DNA from: Primula veris
Lineage: Eukaryota > Streptophyta > Magnoliopsida > Ericales > Primulaceae
Direction: 5' to 3'
NCBI GenBank assembly: GCA_963682055.1
Contig: OY821743.1
Location: 14,915,566 to 14,979,565, forward strand
DNA length: 64,000 nucleotides
Below are positions 11,599 through 20,689 of the stretch, piece after piece. A program made the translations under genes and the position numbers. The notes under the pieces are model-generated. The model worked only from the letters and a program-made list of their open reading frames with translations, did not search any database and was not told the DNA's origin. Each line of letters opens with the position of its first letter. Within the stretch, counting starts at the first letter, position 1.

Positions 11599-14260
11599 AT
11601 GAAAAATCCTACAATTATGTGTTATTGGGGAGGTACGATAATGGAAACTACTAGCGAGGGGTTATCTTATGATATTTCTTATAAAATTTTTTTTAAGGTA
11701 TCTAGAAACACGACATACGACCAATTTTTGGAAAAATTGTTTAAGGTACTTGATGTATCATCGACTTCAAATCGTTTGAGTTTAACATGTCGTTATCCAT
11801 ATCTGACTACACTTACTGAGTTTAAATATATGCGATTGGCTGTTGATGATAATGATTCGTTGGAAACCATGCTTGAGTTAATAGAAGAAAATGGAAGAAC
11901 GTTTATAGAGTTATATGTTGAAATTGAGCAAGTTTACTCTTCTGATCAAGATTACGGGTTGTATTATAATATTCTTTCCACTAATGAAATCGGTACATCA
12001 AGTGGAACACCCATTCGACAAGAGCCAATGCATGAAATCGGTACATCAAGTAGAACACCCATTCGACAAGAGCCAATGCTAGAGGTATATTCTGAGAACA
12101 ACGAACCAGATTTGACACATTTGGATGCAGTGTGTCGATTGGCAGATAATATTGGTTGGTCGATAGAACTTGGGGATGAACCAGAGGATGAAGATCCGGA
12201 CTTCAATATTAGCGAAAACGAGTCTGACGATGACGAAGAAAATGTACAAGAAGTTGAGTACGGAGAATTATCATCTGAAATGGGCTTGTATATGGATGAG
12301 GATGAAAACGACCAATCAAGTGGGTCACAATTGGCGAATAATACTATTCCCGATGAAATTCCTATGCATCAACCAATGTCAAGTTTGTTTAATGAACCGT
12401 TCGACACTCAAGAAAATTATAGTAACCAGAGACGAAATTATATGATGTATCCTGGATTTTGGGATCCTCAAGTTAATGATCCTTTTATTGGTCTTTTATT
12501 TAGGGATAAAGAAATGTTGAAAAAGGGAATAAAACTTTGGTCAATCAAACGTAACATCCATTTTTCCACTAAAAGTTCGAAGGCAAAATTTTGGGAAATT
12601 CGTTGTAAACTGGCCGAAACTCAACAATGCAAATGGAAACTACGAGCTTCACTAAGAAAGAAACATGGATTTTTTGAAGTGTCGGTGTACAACGGTCCTC
12701 ATACATGCATTCATGCCGAGCTTACAACTGATCATCCACAGTTAGATTCCAATCTTGTTGCCCAAACCATTCGAAATGCCATCACAACTAATCCTATGAT
12801 GAAGATTTCATTAGTTAAAGAGATTGTGAATGCCCGCTTTGAAATGTCAGTTTCATACAAAAAAAGCTTATTTGGGTAAACAAAAAGCAATCGCAGAGAT
12901 ATTTGGTAATTGGGAAGACTCGTATAAGGTTTTACCTAAATTTATGAAAGCGCTTCAAAAGTATAATCCCGGTACCGTTGCTTCTTATGAGACCACGCCA
13001 GTTTACGATGTGGTAGGAAATCCAGTGGGTGAGGTACTGAACAGATTTTTCTTCACATTTAAGGCCGTTATTGATGCATTTCAGTATTGTAGGCCAGTTA
13101 TCGCTATTGATGCTACTCACTTATATGGGAAGTATAAAGGTAAGATTTTATTGGCCATGGCATCAGATGCAGATAATCATGTTTTTCCCATTGGTTGTGC
13201 ATTTGTTGCTGAGGAGAGTACAATTTCGTGGAGCTATTTTCTTTCTAACATTATGCGACATGTGATTAAAGAGCGCGTGAATATTTGTCTAATTTCGGAT
13301 AGACATGCTGGTATTCTAAGTGCAGTGAGAGGAGTTTGGCGTGGTCAAGGTTTTGTTCATCGATATTGTTCAAATCATTTTTTGGATAATTTTAAGAAAG
13401 CTTTCAAAGGAGATCCTGACTTACACAAGTTAGCGGAGAACGCCATTTGGGAATTACAAGAAAGAAAATTGAAAAGAATCATGGAAGCAATAAAAGTCAT
13501 GAATCCTCAAGCATATCAATGGTTGATAAGAGAGCCTGCGGAAAAATGGTCATATTTTCATGATAAAGGGAGGCGACATGGTAACATGACCACAAACATG
13601 GCTGAAATTTTCAATAATGTTTTAAAAGCTGCTCGTAATTTACCAATCACTGCTGCTGTGCAGCTTATTTTCTATAAGTTGGTACACTATTTTTGCGAGC
13701 GGAAAAAGATAGTAATCGGGATGAGAAACAGCGGCACAAGATATGGTCCCAATATCCTTAAAATTTTAGAGAAACGTAGGTCGGACATTGGTCATACCAA
13801 TGTTACTTTCGATTATGAAAGAGGGGTTTATTCCGTGTGTACAAGTTCAAGAAATTCCAGGGGAGGCAATACTCAAGTTGTCGACTTTTCACTTTGGCAA
13901 TGCGATTGCGGTAAGTGGCAGAGTGATGGAATCCCTTGTTCACATGTGTTTTCCGTATGCGCTGCAAACCGTCTTGATTGGGAAGTTTACATAGTAAAAT
14001 ATTACAGTCTTGAATCATACGAAGGTACGTACTCGGCGCAATTTTGTCCTCTTCGGCATCAAGACTACTGGGATTCATGTGATAGATTATTTCTTCCGGA
14101 TGTTACTCTTTTAAGAGAAAGGGGTCGTCCAAGATCTACTCGTATTCATAATGGTATGGATCAGTCGGAGAGACGAGCACTTATGAGATGTTCTAGTTGT
14201 CAAGGGCGAGGACATGATTGTCGTAAGTGTCCGTATCCAATACGTGCTCGACGCTTATGA
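11599..14260 (+). CDS. mudrA-like: MULE transposase (MURA/MuDR type), one frameshift
   Basis: Catalyses excision and insertion of the element in the nucleus. I chose ATG 11599 because upstream in-frame codons lack ATG and the MULE-type N-terminus (CYWGG) follows. Order: beta-rich N-terminal domain; a 16-residue tandem repeat (GTSS.TPIRQEPM, encoded 11989-12080); an acidic linker; a MuDR DNA-binding domain with C...C...H-type zinc ligands (encoded ~12475-12720). Then comes the MULE DDE core: D in AIDATHLYGKY, D in LISDRHAGI and E in TNMAEIFNN, residues 94, 157 and 259 counted from 12830. Then a SWIM zinc finger (CDCG...CSHV), a GRPR basic patch and a terminal zinc knuckle (CSSC...GHDCRKC). The frame shifts at A7 (12859-12865): SYKK lies upstream in one frame and AYLGKQKA downstream in another, consistent with one extra A. 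An intron there is unlikely. Family identity is secure; activity is uncertain. Confidence 0.92.
12859..12865 (+). other. A7 frameshift site in the transposase
   Basis: The upstream frame stops at 12877-12879 shortly after the A7 run, while all downstream catalytic motifs lie in another frame. The family's conserved SYKKA block is split exactly at the homopolymer, so one inserted A explains the break. Confidence 0.85.
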
Positions 14261-14604
14261 TTTTAGCTGTAGCTTAAACGAGACAATATGTATCTTGTAC
14301 TATTTTAATTTTCCGATTGTAATTGTCTTTTTTAATATGAAATATCTATTTTTATTCTCAGTGTTTTTTCATACTGTTTTTTGAGAAGATAAACTGTTTG
14401 TTAAGTATGAGAGTAAATAAATAAGTGCAATTAACATAAAAATTAGAATGAACAACATAAATAAATAAGTGCAATTAACATAAAAATTAGAATGAACAAC
14501 ATAAATAAATAAGTGCACTTAACATAAATATATATATTTGATTGATTTTATATATATTTTTATATTTTTATATATTTTTTTTACCAAATCAGTGTCGGAA
14601 AGTG
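14261..14604. repeat. spacer with a 44-bp direct repeat
   Basis: Downstream of the transposase stop. Two and a half copies of a 44-bp unit (containing AAGTGCAATTAACAT and AGAATGAACAACAT) occupy about 14412-14525. The AT-rich text before it (14280-14390) probably holds the transposase 3' UTR. Confidence 0.75.
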
Positions 14605-15052
14605 CAAACGACCGATCATAATTTTGAAACGACCGATCGTTTTTTAAGTGTGCTCACTGGAAGAATTTTGTACAAAAACGACCGATCTCTGTGAAAAACG
14701 ACCGATCGTTTTTACACAGACGACCGATCGTTATGCAAAAACGACCAGTCGTTTTTTAAGTGTGCTCACTGGAAGAATTTTGTACAAAAACGACCGATCT
14801 CTGTGAAAAAACGACCGATCGTTTTTACACAGACGACCGATCGTTATGCAAAAACGACCAGTCGTTTTTTAAGTGTGCTCACTGGAAGAATTTTGTACAA
14901 AAACGACCGATCGTAGTGAAAAACGACCGATCGTTTTTACACAGACGACCGATCGTTATGCAAAAAACGACCGATCGTTTTTTAAGTGTGCTCACTGGAA
15001 GAATTTTGTACAAAAACGACCGATCGTAATTCAAAAACGACCGATCGTTTTT
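14605..15052. repeat. 113-bp tandem array rich in CGACCGATCG motifs
   Basis: Units start (AAGTGTGCTCACTGG) at 14646, 14758, 14871 and 14984, a 112-113 bp period, the last unit truncated. Each unit has about four motifs of the form ACGACCGATCGT or variants (CGACCAGTCG, CGACCGATCT). The array lies between the two MULE genes and ends about 250 bp before the ATG of the second gene. It is the same motif family as in the TIRs. Small frames here are by-products. Confidence 0.92.
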
Positions 15053-15169
15053 CTATTTTTCAGCCTTTTAACTTCTTTCAAACCCTAATTCTATTTTCAT
15101 TAACAAATATATCACCCTCTCTCTCTTCCAAAATCGCCTCTTTCTATCAAAATCTATCAAAAATCCCTA

Positions 15170-15200
15170 ATAACTACATATATATAACCCAATTCTCTTA
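15170..15200 (+). promoter_or_regulatory. TATA-like box for the second MULE gene
   Basis: CATATATATAACCCAA lies about 120 bp before the ATG at 15305, with CT-rich leader text upstream. Position and sequence are typical of a plant TATA box; the transcription start is inferred. Confidence 0.4.
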
Positions 15201-15304
15201 TTAATCCTTATAATCAACAATCGATTGCTTCCGTTTCTTGAAACCAAGTTTTTTTTTCAAAATACGAACTTTTCAAAAACCCTAATTTTTTTAAAATTCC
15301 AACC

Positions 15305-16648
15305 ATGGTTCGCACCAAGAAAGCTCAACCACACCTCGTCGACGACCATGAGGACGACTACGTGCCTCCGTCCCCGAGCCGCCCCCGTGTTCCTCGCGGT
15401 CGACGAACCGGCTCCTCCACCGCTCCACCATCGGGCCCCGGTGCCTCTTCCGCCTCTCTTCCTCCTCTCTATCCATCTACAATGGGTAAGAGAGCTATCT
15501 TGACTAATTTTACAATAGATATGCCTTTATTCGTTGAACGTTTTCCTCTTCTCATGCAAGATTTAAACTTTCAAAAACTCAACGTAATTCTTACTCTAAA
15601 AGAGCCTTTCTTCATTGAAAATATATATGAATTTTACCATAACCTAGTTCTTGATAGGGGTCATGATGACGCACTCCGCTTGCGTTCATCGTTTAATGGC
15701 CAGGCCTTCGTTTACGGTATAGACCGTTTACGAAATCTTCTACACCTCGATGCTGCGGGGGTGTACGAGCAAAGTGACGAACTTTGCGAAATGCTAAACA
15801 TCGTTAATTTTACCGATTTCAAAGATGAGCTATTTCATCCCGCCCACAACAATCAGTCTAACAAAGCCCACGGCCTTCTATTTAGAAATAAATTAGCCTA
15901 CCACATCCTCTCTCACATCGTCCTCCCTCATACTTCAAATTTCACGGATGTTACCAATGAGTACATCTTCCTTCTAGGGTGCATCCATCGCCGAGTCAAG
16001 CTTGACTTCGCGACTCTCATATTCTTTAAGATGGATTCGCTCAAAACGAAATCTAAGAATGGGCTACCTTACGGTGCCTTGATTTCGGCCATCTTAAAGG
16101 ACCTAAACCTTGTTCCCGGTGGAACCCTTTTCAAGAATAAGGATAAACACATTTGGGACACCTCTTATCTTGCCCAAATGTCAATAAAATTCAACACTAC
16201 CGCCAAGACCATTACTTGGTCCGGTAAACGGGTGTCCGGCCCCGACTACACTACTCTTTCCCCCGAAGAGGAAGAGTATGTCGGCCCTAAGGCCACACCG
16301 CAAGCCGCTCGTGAGGACGTGCCTATTTCCTCCGAGTCCCTTCCCCCGTCTCACATTCCTTCCTCTTCTCGTCCCACTCGAGGTCGAGGAAAAGCTCAAG
16401 TCGGATCTTCCAACCGTCCTCCGCGCACCGAACAATTCTACGACGATCTATACATCAACCAATATCGGAATGCACAAATGACTCGTCGGATGTTTCGTTT
16501 CTTGCAACCGGGACAAGAGGAGCTCGACCAACTAGATCGCGAAAGCGCCGAGCAAAGGGCGCAATTCCACGGCTATTTTCCCGACCTTGCCGGGCCCCCA
16601 GACGACAACGAAGACGAAGAGGATGATGCGACCTCCCACCGCGACTAG
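15305..16648 (+). CDS. second MULE gene: putative plant transposon protein (Transposase_32-like)
   Basis: A 447-aa intact frame whose ATG sits in a good plant context (AACCATGG). The N-terminus (~1-60) is basic and proline-rich (PRVPRGRR). The central part (~65-300) has the pattern I associate with plant proteins annotated as 'putative plant transposon protein': FIENIYEFYHNL, then a VTNEYIFLLGCIHRRVK block, then LPYGALISAILKDLNLV. The tail is acidic (DNEDEEDD). I see no DDE triad, zinc finger or helicase motif, so it is unlikely to be a transposase despite the family label. Lying inside intact TIRs in the same orientation as the transposase, it could be an accessory protein analogous in position to mudrB of maize MuDR, or a captured gag-like gene. 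Family recognition is from memory and moderate. Confidence 0.7.
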   Translation: MVRTKKAQPHLVDDHEDDYVPPSPSRPRVPRGRRTGSSTAPPSGPGASSASLPPLYPSTMGKRAILTNFTIDMPLFVERFPLLMQDLNFQKLNVILTLKEPFFIENIYEFYHNLVLDRGHDDALRLRSSFNGQAFVYGIDRLRNLLHLDAAGVYEQSDELCEMLNIVNFTDFKDELFHPAHNNQSNKAHGLLFRNKLAYHILSHIVLPHTSNFTDVTNEYIFLLGCIHRRVKLDFATLIFFKMDSLKTKSKNGLPYGALISAILKDLNLVPGGTLFKNKDKHIWDTSYLAQMSIKFNTTAKTITWSGKRVSGPDYTTLSPEEEEYVGPKATPQAAREDVPISSESLPPSHIPSSSRPTRGRGKAQVGSSNRPPRTEQFYDDLYINQYRNAQMTRRMFRFLQPGQEELDQLDRESAEQRAQFHGYFPDLAGPPDDNEDEEDDATSHRD

Positions 16649-17590
16649 GCGGATATCGGTTTTTTTTTTTTTTTTTTATGATGTAAAAGGGGGAGAAATA
16701 CCCTCTCTTTTGTTTTTGCGTTGTATTTCTCATTTCTTTCGATTTCGAACAACGTTGGTTTTTGATGTAATAAGTAGCAAACACTTTATTTTATGAATCA
16801 TTATTATGTTGCTTATGCGTTGTGAGTTTGTGCACTTATAGTATGCGTTTTTATCTTAATCACTTTATTGAATTTGGTGCGCATATATTGCTAGTTGATT
16901 GGGTTATATGTATTGTTTTTCATTTGTGGCGATTGACCATTTTTTATGTTTTTAATGATGTTAAAGGGGGAGAAATACCCTATTTTATTTTGCGTTGTAT
17001 TTCGTTTGTTTTTCATTTTCTTTTAGAACTACGTTGTTTTTGATGTAATAAGTAGCAAACGCTTTGCATTTATGTTATGAATCTTTTTTATGTTATGTTG
17101 CTATTTATCATTACGTGTTAATTTGTATGACGTTGTGATTTTGATGTTATTATAATTCTACAAATGCGATTTTGATGTTATTATAACTTGTGCGCATATA
17201 TATCTAGTTGATTGGGTTATTTTTGTTGTTTTCATTTGTGGCGATTGACCGTTTTTAGGCAAAACTATGGCCAATTTTTCGCTTGCATTTTATCGTTCGT
17301 TTTCCTTAATCGTTTAGATTTGTTTAACTTCGTTTTAAATCGGATGTTGTGACATTTCCTTGTTTTAAATCGGATGTTTAGTAAAACGTCACCTACACAT
17401 CTTGTACCTAACATATTAATTTACGACATCATTTTATGTGATAATACTAGTCTAGTGCATAAATCTTTCGAAAAATCCGATCCAACACTCTCGTACTAAA
17501 CATATTAATTTACGACATCATTTTTTAAGAGATCATGTTCAAAAAGGGGATCATGTTTTTATATATTTTTTGTCAAATCAGTGTCCAAAA
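16649..17590. repeat. non-coding 3' part of the MULE with an internal duplication
   Basis: A T-run (from about 16661) follows the stop. The block at 16676-16790 (GGGGGAGAAATACCCT, GCGTTGTATTTC, TTGATGTAATAAGTAGCAAA) recurs at 16955-17060. A second block (GTTGATTGGGTTAT ... TTGTGGCGATTGACC) occurs at about 16897 and 17211. No open frame is convincing. Confidence 0.7.
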
Positions 17591-17734
17591 CTGCAAAAAA
17601 TCCTTGTTCTGTAAATTCTTTACAGTCGATCGGTCGTTTCTGAAAAACGACCGATCGTTTTTCAACAGACGACCGATCGTTTTTCAGAAACGACCGATCG
17701 TTTTAGGTATGATTTCTTCCAGTGAGTTCAGACC
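17591..17734. repeat. right subterminal motif cluster of the MULE
   Basis: Four CGACCGATCG/CGATCGGTCG copies lie just inside the right TIR, followed by CTTCCAGTGAGTTCAGACC. Reverse-complemented, the latter resembles the CTCACTGGAAGAA phrase that introduces motif clusters in the central array. Confidence 0.85.
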
Positions 17735-17982
17735 AAAAACGACCGATCGAAATGTACATAACGACCGATCGTTTTTGTCTGAAAAACGACCGGTCGTATT
17801 GTACAATTCGACCGGTCGTTTATTGTCCAAATTGTTTCAGAAAGTTCAATAATAAAACGACCGGTCGTTTTAATCATTTTGATCGGTCGTTTTTCGAAAG
17901 TAGACCATTTTGGGAATATTTCAGAAAGGTAGCCCATTGTGGGCATTAATTGTAGCCAGTGAGCCATTTTGGCAAAAAACTC
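17735..17982. repeat. right terminal inverted repeat of the MULE
   Basis: Inverted counterpart of 11133-11380, with the same order of one CGACCGATCG-type, three palindromic and two reverse-type motifs. One outermost motif is altered (CGACCGATCA). Confidence 0.93.
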
Positions 17983-17991
17983 TCCATTCTC
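17983..17991. repeat. 9-bp target-site duplication, right copy
   Basis: TCCATTCTC, identical to 11124-11132. Confidence 0.93.
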
Positions 17992-19190
17992 TCTCTCTAT
18001 ATTTATATATATATATTTTTTCTTTATCCGTAAGGTTATATGTAATATCATCCCCTCTTTGTTTATCTGTATGCGTTTTATATTATTGGGATTTTCTATA
18101 GATTCAATCTATTTCAATATTTACTGATTGATTGAATCAATTTCAATTTCGTTACTGTTTTCTCCAAAGTTATCAGATATATTTTTTTCTTAAAACCTTA
18201 TGTAGTTAATTGTTTAATCTTATCTATTGATTTATATTTCTCTGTGTTGTTATTTGAATTAGTTTTGATCTGGTGAAGTAATTGGATCTATTGTTTTGAT
18301 AAACCTAATTAGTTTCTACAAGACTGAATTTCGTTGTTTAATTGCATCTTGAATTTATTTTAATCTGTTTTCTGTTTTCTCCAAACTAATTAGATCTGGT
18401 TATTGTTCGCTTTGAATTTAATTAGATCTAGTTTTAATTGTAAAAACCCTAATTAGTTTCTACGGATTGATTTTGGTTTTTTTAATTGCAACCCCCTTGT
18501 TCAATATAAGTATGAGCCTTTTTAGGATATCATAATCTTGTGACTTTGTTCCTTTTCTTATCCAAAATATTGGGTTTTTTTTTTAATGAATTTTAATTGG
18601 TTCTATGCTATGATATATCTTCTTAATGCTTGGCTTGATTGTCTTTTTTAATTGGTTTCTAAATCCCTAATATGTATTGAATGTTTCCTTCTTGCATATG
18701 ATTTGTGATTTTGCTTGTTTTTTTTTTTTAATTATATTGCTATAGGTCTTTAATTTTTTTGATATATTGATTGTGGTCTTATCAATTTGGTGTTGGTTCA
18801 TTGGTTTAGAATGCATATAAACTATCATTAACCTGTTTAATATGAAATATATTGTCAGTAAAAAAACACAACCTTATCTTTTTTTTAATTACGATTTAGG
18901 CCTTCTGCTGTATGATGTGTGATTTTGGTTTTTGTTCATTAAATATCGATCCATGGTTTTTTCTTGCCTGTTCGTTCAATTTGGGATTTTCGTCCCTGTT
19001 GGTGTTTTAATTTGTGAAGATATGCATTTGTTGTGTTTAGTTATATTGCAATGATTGATTGCGAGTTTATTACTTGATGTTGGTTTTGTTAGTGAGTTTA
19101 TTTTAATGCTATCATGATTTCAATCTTAATTTAAAAGAACTATCACTGTTGTTTATTTTATGGAATATTGGTATATGAAAACAAAAGAAG
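17992..19190. other. AT-rich, intron-like sequence
   Basis: A CT/TA-rich start is followed by text with repeated TTAGATCTAGTTTT, AATTGCAACTTGAAT and GATTGATTTTGG phrases. These recur at 20990-21110 and 25480-26830, so this belongs to a locally duplicated non-coding family. No reading frame is supported. Confidence 0.5.
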
Positions 19191-19194
19191 CTCT

Positions 19195-19486
19195 GGCTCC
19201 CCTCCCCTCTCTTTGTGTATATCCACAACTCCCGTGATCTTCTTTTAGCCCATCTCATCTCTCCCTTTCTACCCGAGTACATATATCGGTAGGCAATCAG
19301 ACGACGAAGAACTCGGACACACCCCCACTCTTTAAGGCGACCCGAATCTTTCCTTCGACCACTGGCTGAGGAAGAGGAAAGAGTAGTAAGATCTAATAAG
19401 GAGGGTTACATGGAACATCTGGGTTTGGATTAAGTCTGCTCAGTGTGAAGAGTCTCTTTAATCATGCTTACTCCGTCTGGGAAGGT
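19195..19486 (+). other. possible leader exon ending at a splice donor
   Basis: This patch is clearly less AT-rich than its surroundings and resembles a 5' leader. It ends ATGCTTACTCCGTCTGGGAAG followed by GTACCT, i.e. a start codon and a plausible donor. Only seven codons would be coding. No protein family is recognised, so this is a tentative exon. Confidence 0.25.
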
Positions 19487-19579
19487 ACCTTTTATCGCGT
19501 TATTATTAATTATGTACAAAATAATTTAATATTTGGTGTTTTTGTGTATGTCACACACCTACGTCTTTGATTGTATGTG

Positions 19580-20580
19580 TATGTATATACCATTTGTTCT
19601 GTTATTTTCTGCTTCCCCCTATTAAGGATTTCTGCCCTATATTAGGAAAATTTAGGAGAATTCCAGAGAGGGCAATGTCTTGTTTGGATGCATATTTTAA
19701 CCTTATTTATTTATTTATTTATTTTGCTTAAAATCTGTACGGGGAAAGTGGGTGATTAGCCTAAAAATTGAGCTTTCTTGAAACCTCGATGAACCTAGCT
19801 TCTCGGAACCTCAAAACATCCGACATAGTTGTTTAAAGTTAGAAATCAAAGAATCCCACAAAATGGAGTTTTCTCTATATATATACACACACATATATAA
19901 TTTATCTTTTTGTAATTATGTGTATACCCTTTGTTATGTTTACAGTTTGCATGATCAAATTTAGGATTTCTTCCCTAAATTAGGAAAGCTGAGGAAATAA
20001 GAAAGATGACGTTTTTTGTTTGCTTAAAATCTGAACTGGTTTCGGCTGATTGACTTAAAAATATGAGCCTTTTTAATACCCGGATGAACCTAGCTTTTCT
20101 GAGCTTTGAAAAATTGACTTTGTTGTTTAAAAGTATATTTATTTATGTGTATACAACTTCCTTTGTTTTGTTATACAGTTTTGATTATCGATTTCAGATT
20201 TCCCCTAAAGTAGGAATTTTTAAGGAGGAAATATGGGACCTTATTTAATTCTAGCATAAAATCTGAACTTGGTTTGGTTATTAGCTTAAAAGCCTTGATT
20301 TTTTTGATACCCTGATGAATCTTGCTTTTCTGAGTCCTTGAAATCCGTCTTAGTTGTCAAAAAATATATTTATCATATTTGTGCATAGCTTCCTTTGTTA
20401 CGTTCCACAATTTTGATTTCCAATTTAGAATTTCTTCTCTAATTTAGGAAAACTAAGGAGGAAACATGGGAAGTCAGTTTAGGTTTTGCTTAAAAGTTGA
20501 ACTGAATTTCGGTCGATTAGTTAATCTTAACCTTTTTTGATACCGGAGAAACCCAGTTTATTATGTGTATAACATATATG
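19580..20580. repeat. four diverged tandem copies of a ~230-bp unit
   Basis: Each unit contains TTAGGAAAATTTAGGAG-like, GCTTAAAATCTGAACTGG-like, GATGAACCTAGCTTTTCTGAG-like and TTAGTTGTTTAAA-like blocks in the same order. Starts are near 19600, 19925, 20150 and 20385. Confidence 0.75.
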
Positions 20581-20602
20581 TATGTGTATATCCCATAGTT
20601 GC

Positions 20603-20686
20603 AGGAATTTCCATAACCTTAGGCGCTTCTCTGTCAAAAGCTCGATTCCGTGCTTCCATCAGTGGAAGTTTCTGTAATCTCCTTCC
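20603..20686 (+). other. possible internal exon
   Basis: An 84-bp patch is bounded by TTGCAG before it and GTGAGC after it, good acceptor and donor matches. One frame is open throughout but resembles no family I know, and the reverse strand is also open. Tentative. Confidence 0.22.
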
Positions 20687-20689
20687 GGT

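Larger units (their letters stand above)
11133..17982 (+). mobile_element. complete Mutator-like element (MULE), 6,850 bp, two genes
   Basis: The element is bounded by 248-bp terminal inverted repeats starting GAGTTTTTTGCC and by a perfect 9-bp target duplication. It carries a MURA-type transposase (11599-14260), a central tandem array (14605-15052), and a second gene (15305-16648), both genes reading left to right. The two TIRs differ at about three positions over 248 bp, so insertion looks recent by TIR comparison. TIRs, the central array and the right subterminal region all carry copies of CGACCGATCG-type motifs. It sits in a CT-rich site (TCCATTCTC followed by CTCTCTCT), a typical 5'-leader-like MULE target. 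Confidence 0.93.

Noticed and set aside
12859..12865. Programmed frameshift like that of Ty1 or bacterial IS elements
   Set aside because: MuDR-type transposases are normally one frame and no slippery-site context or downstream structure was recognised; kept only as a remote option.
12830..12880. Independent second transposase gene starting at ATG 12830
   Set aside because: The conserved SYKKA block is split between the two frames at the A7 run, so this is one gene with a frameshift and the ATG is internal.
14760..15204. Three overlapping frames beginning MCSLEEFCTKTTD
   Set aside because: Products of the 113-bp tandem array in the MULE.
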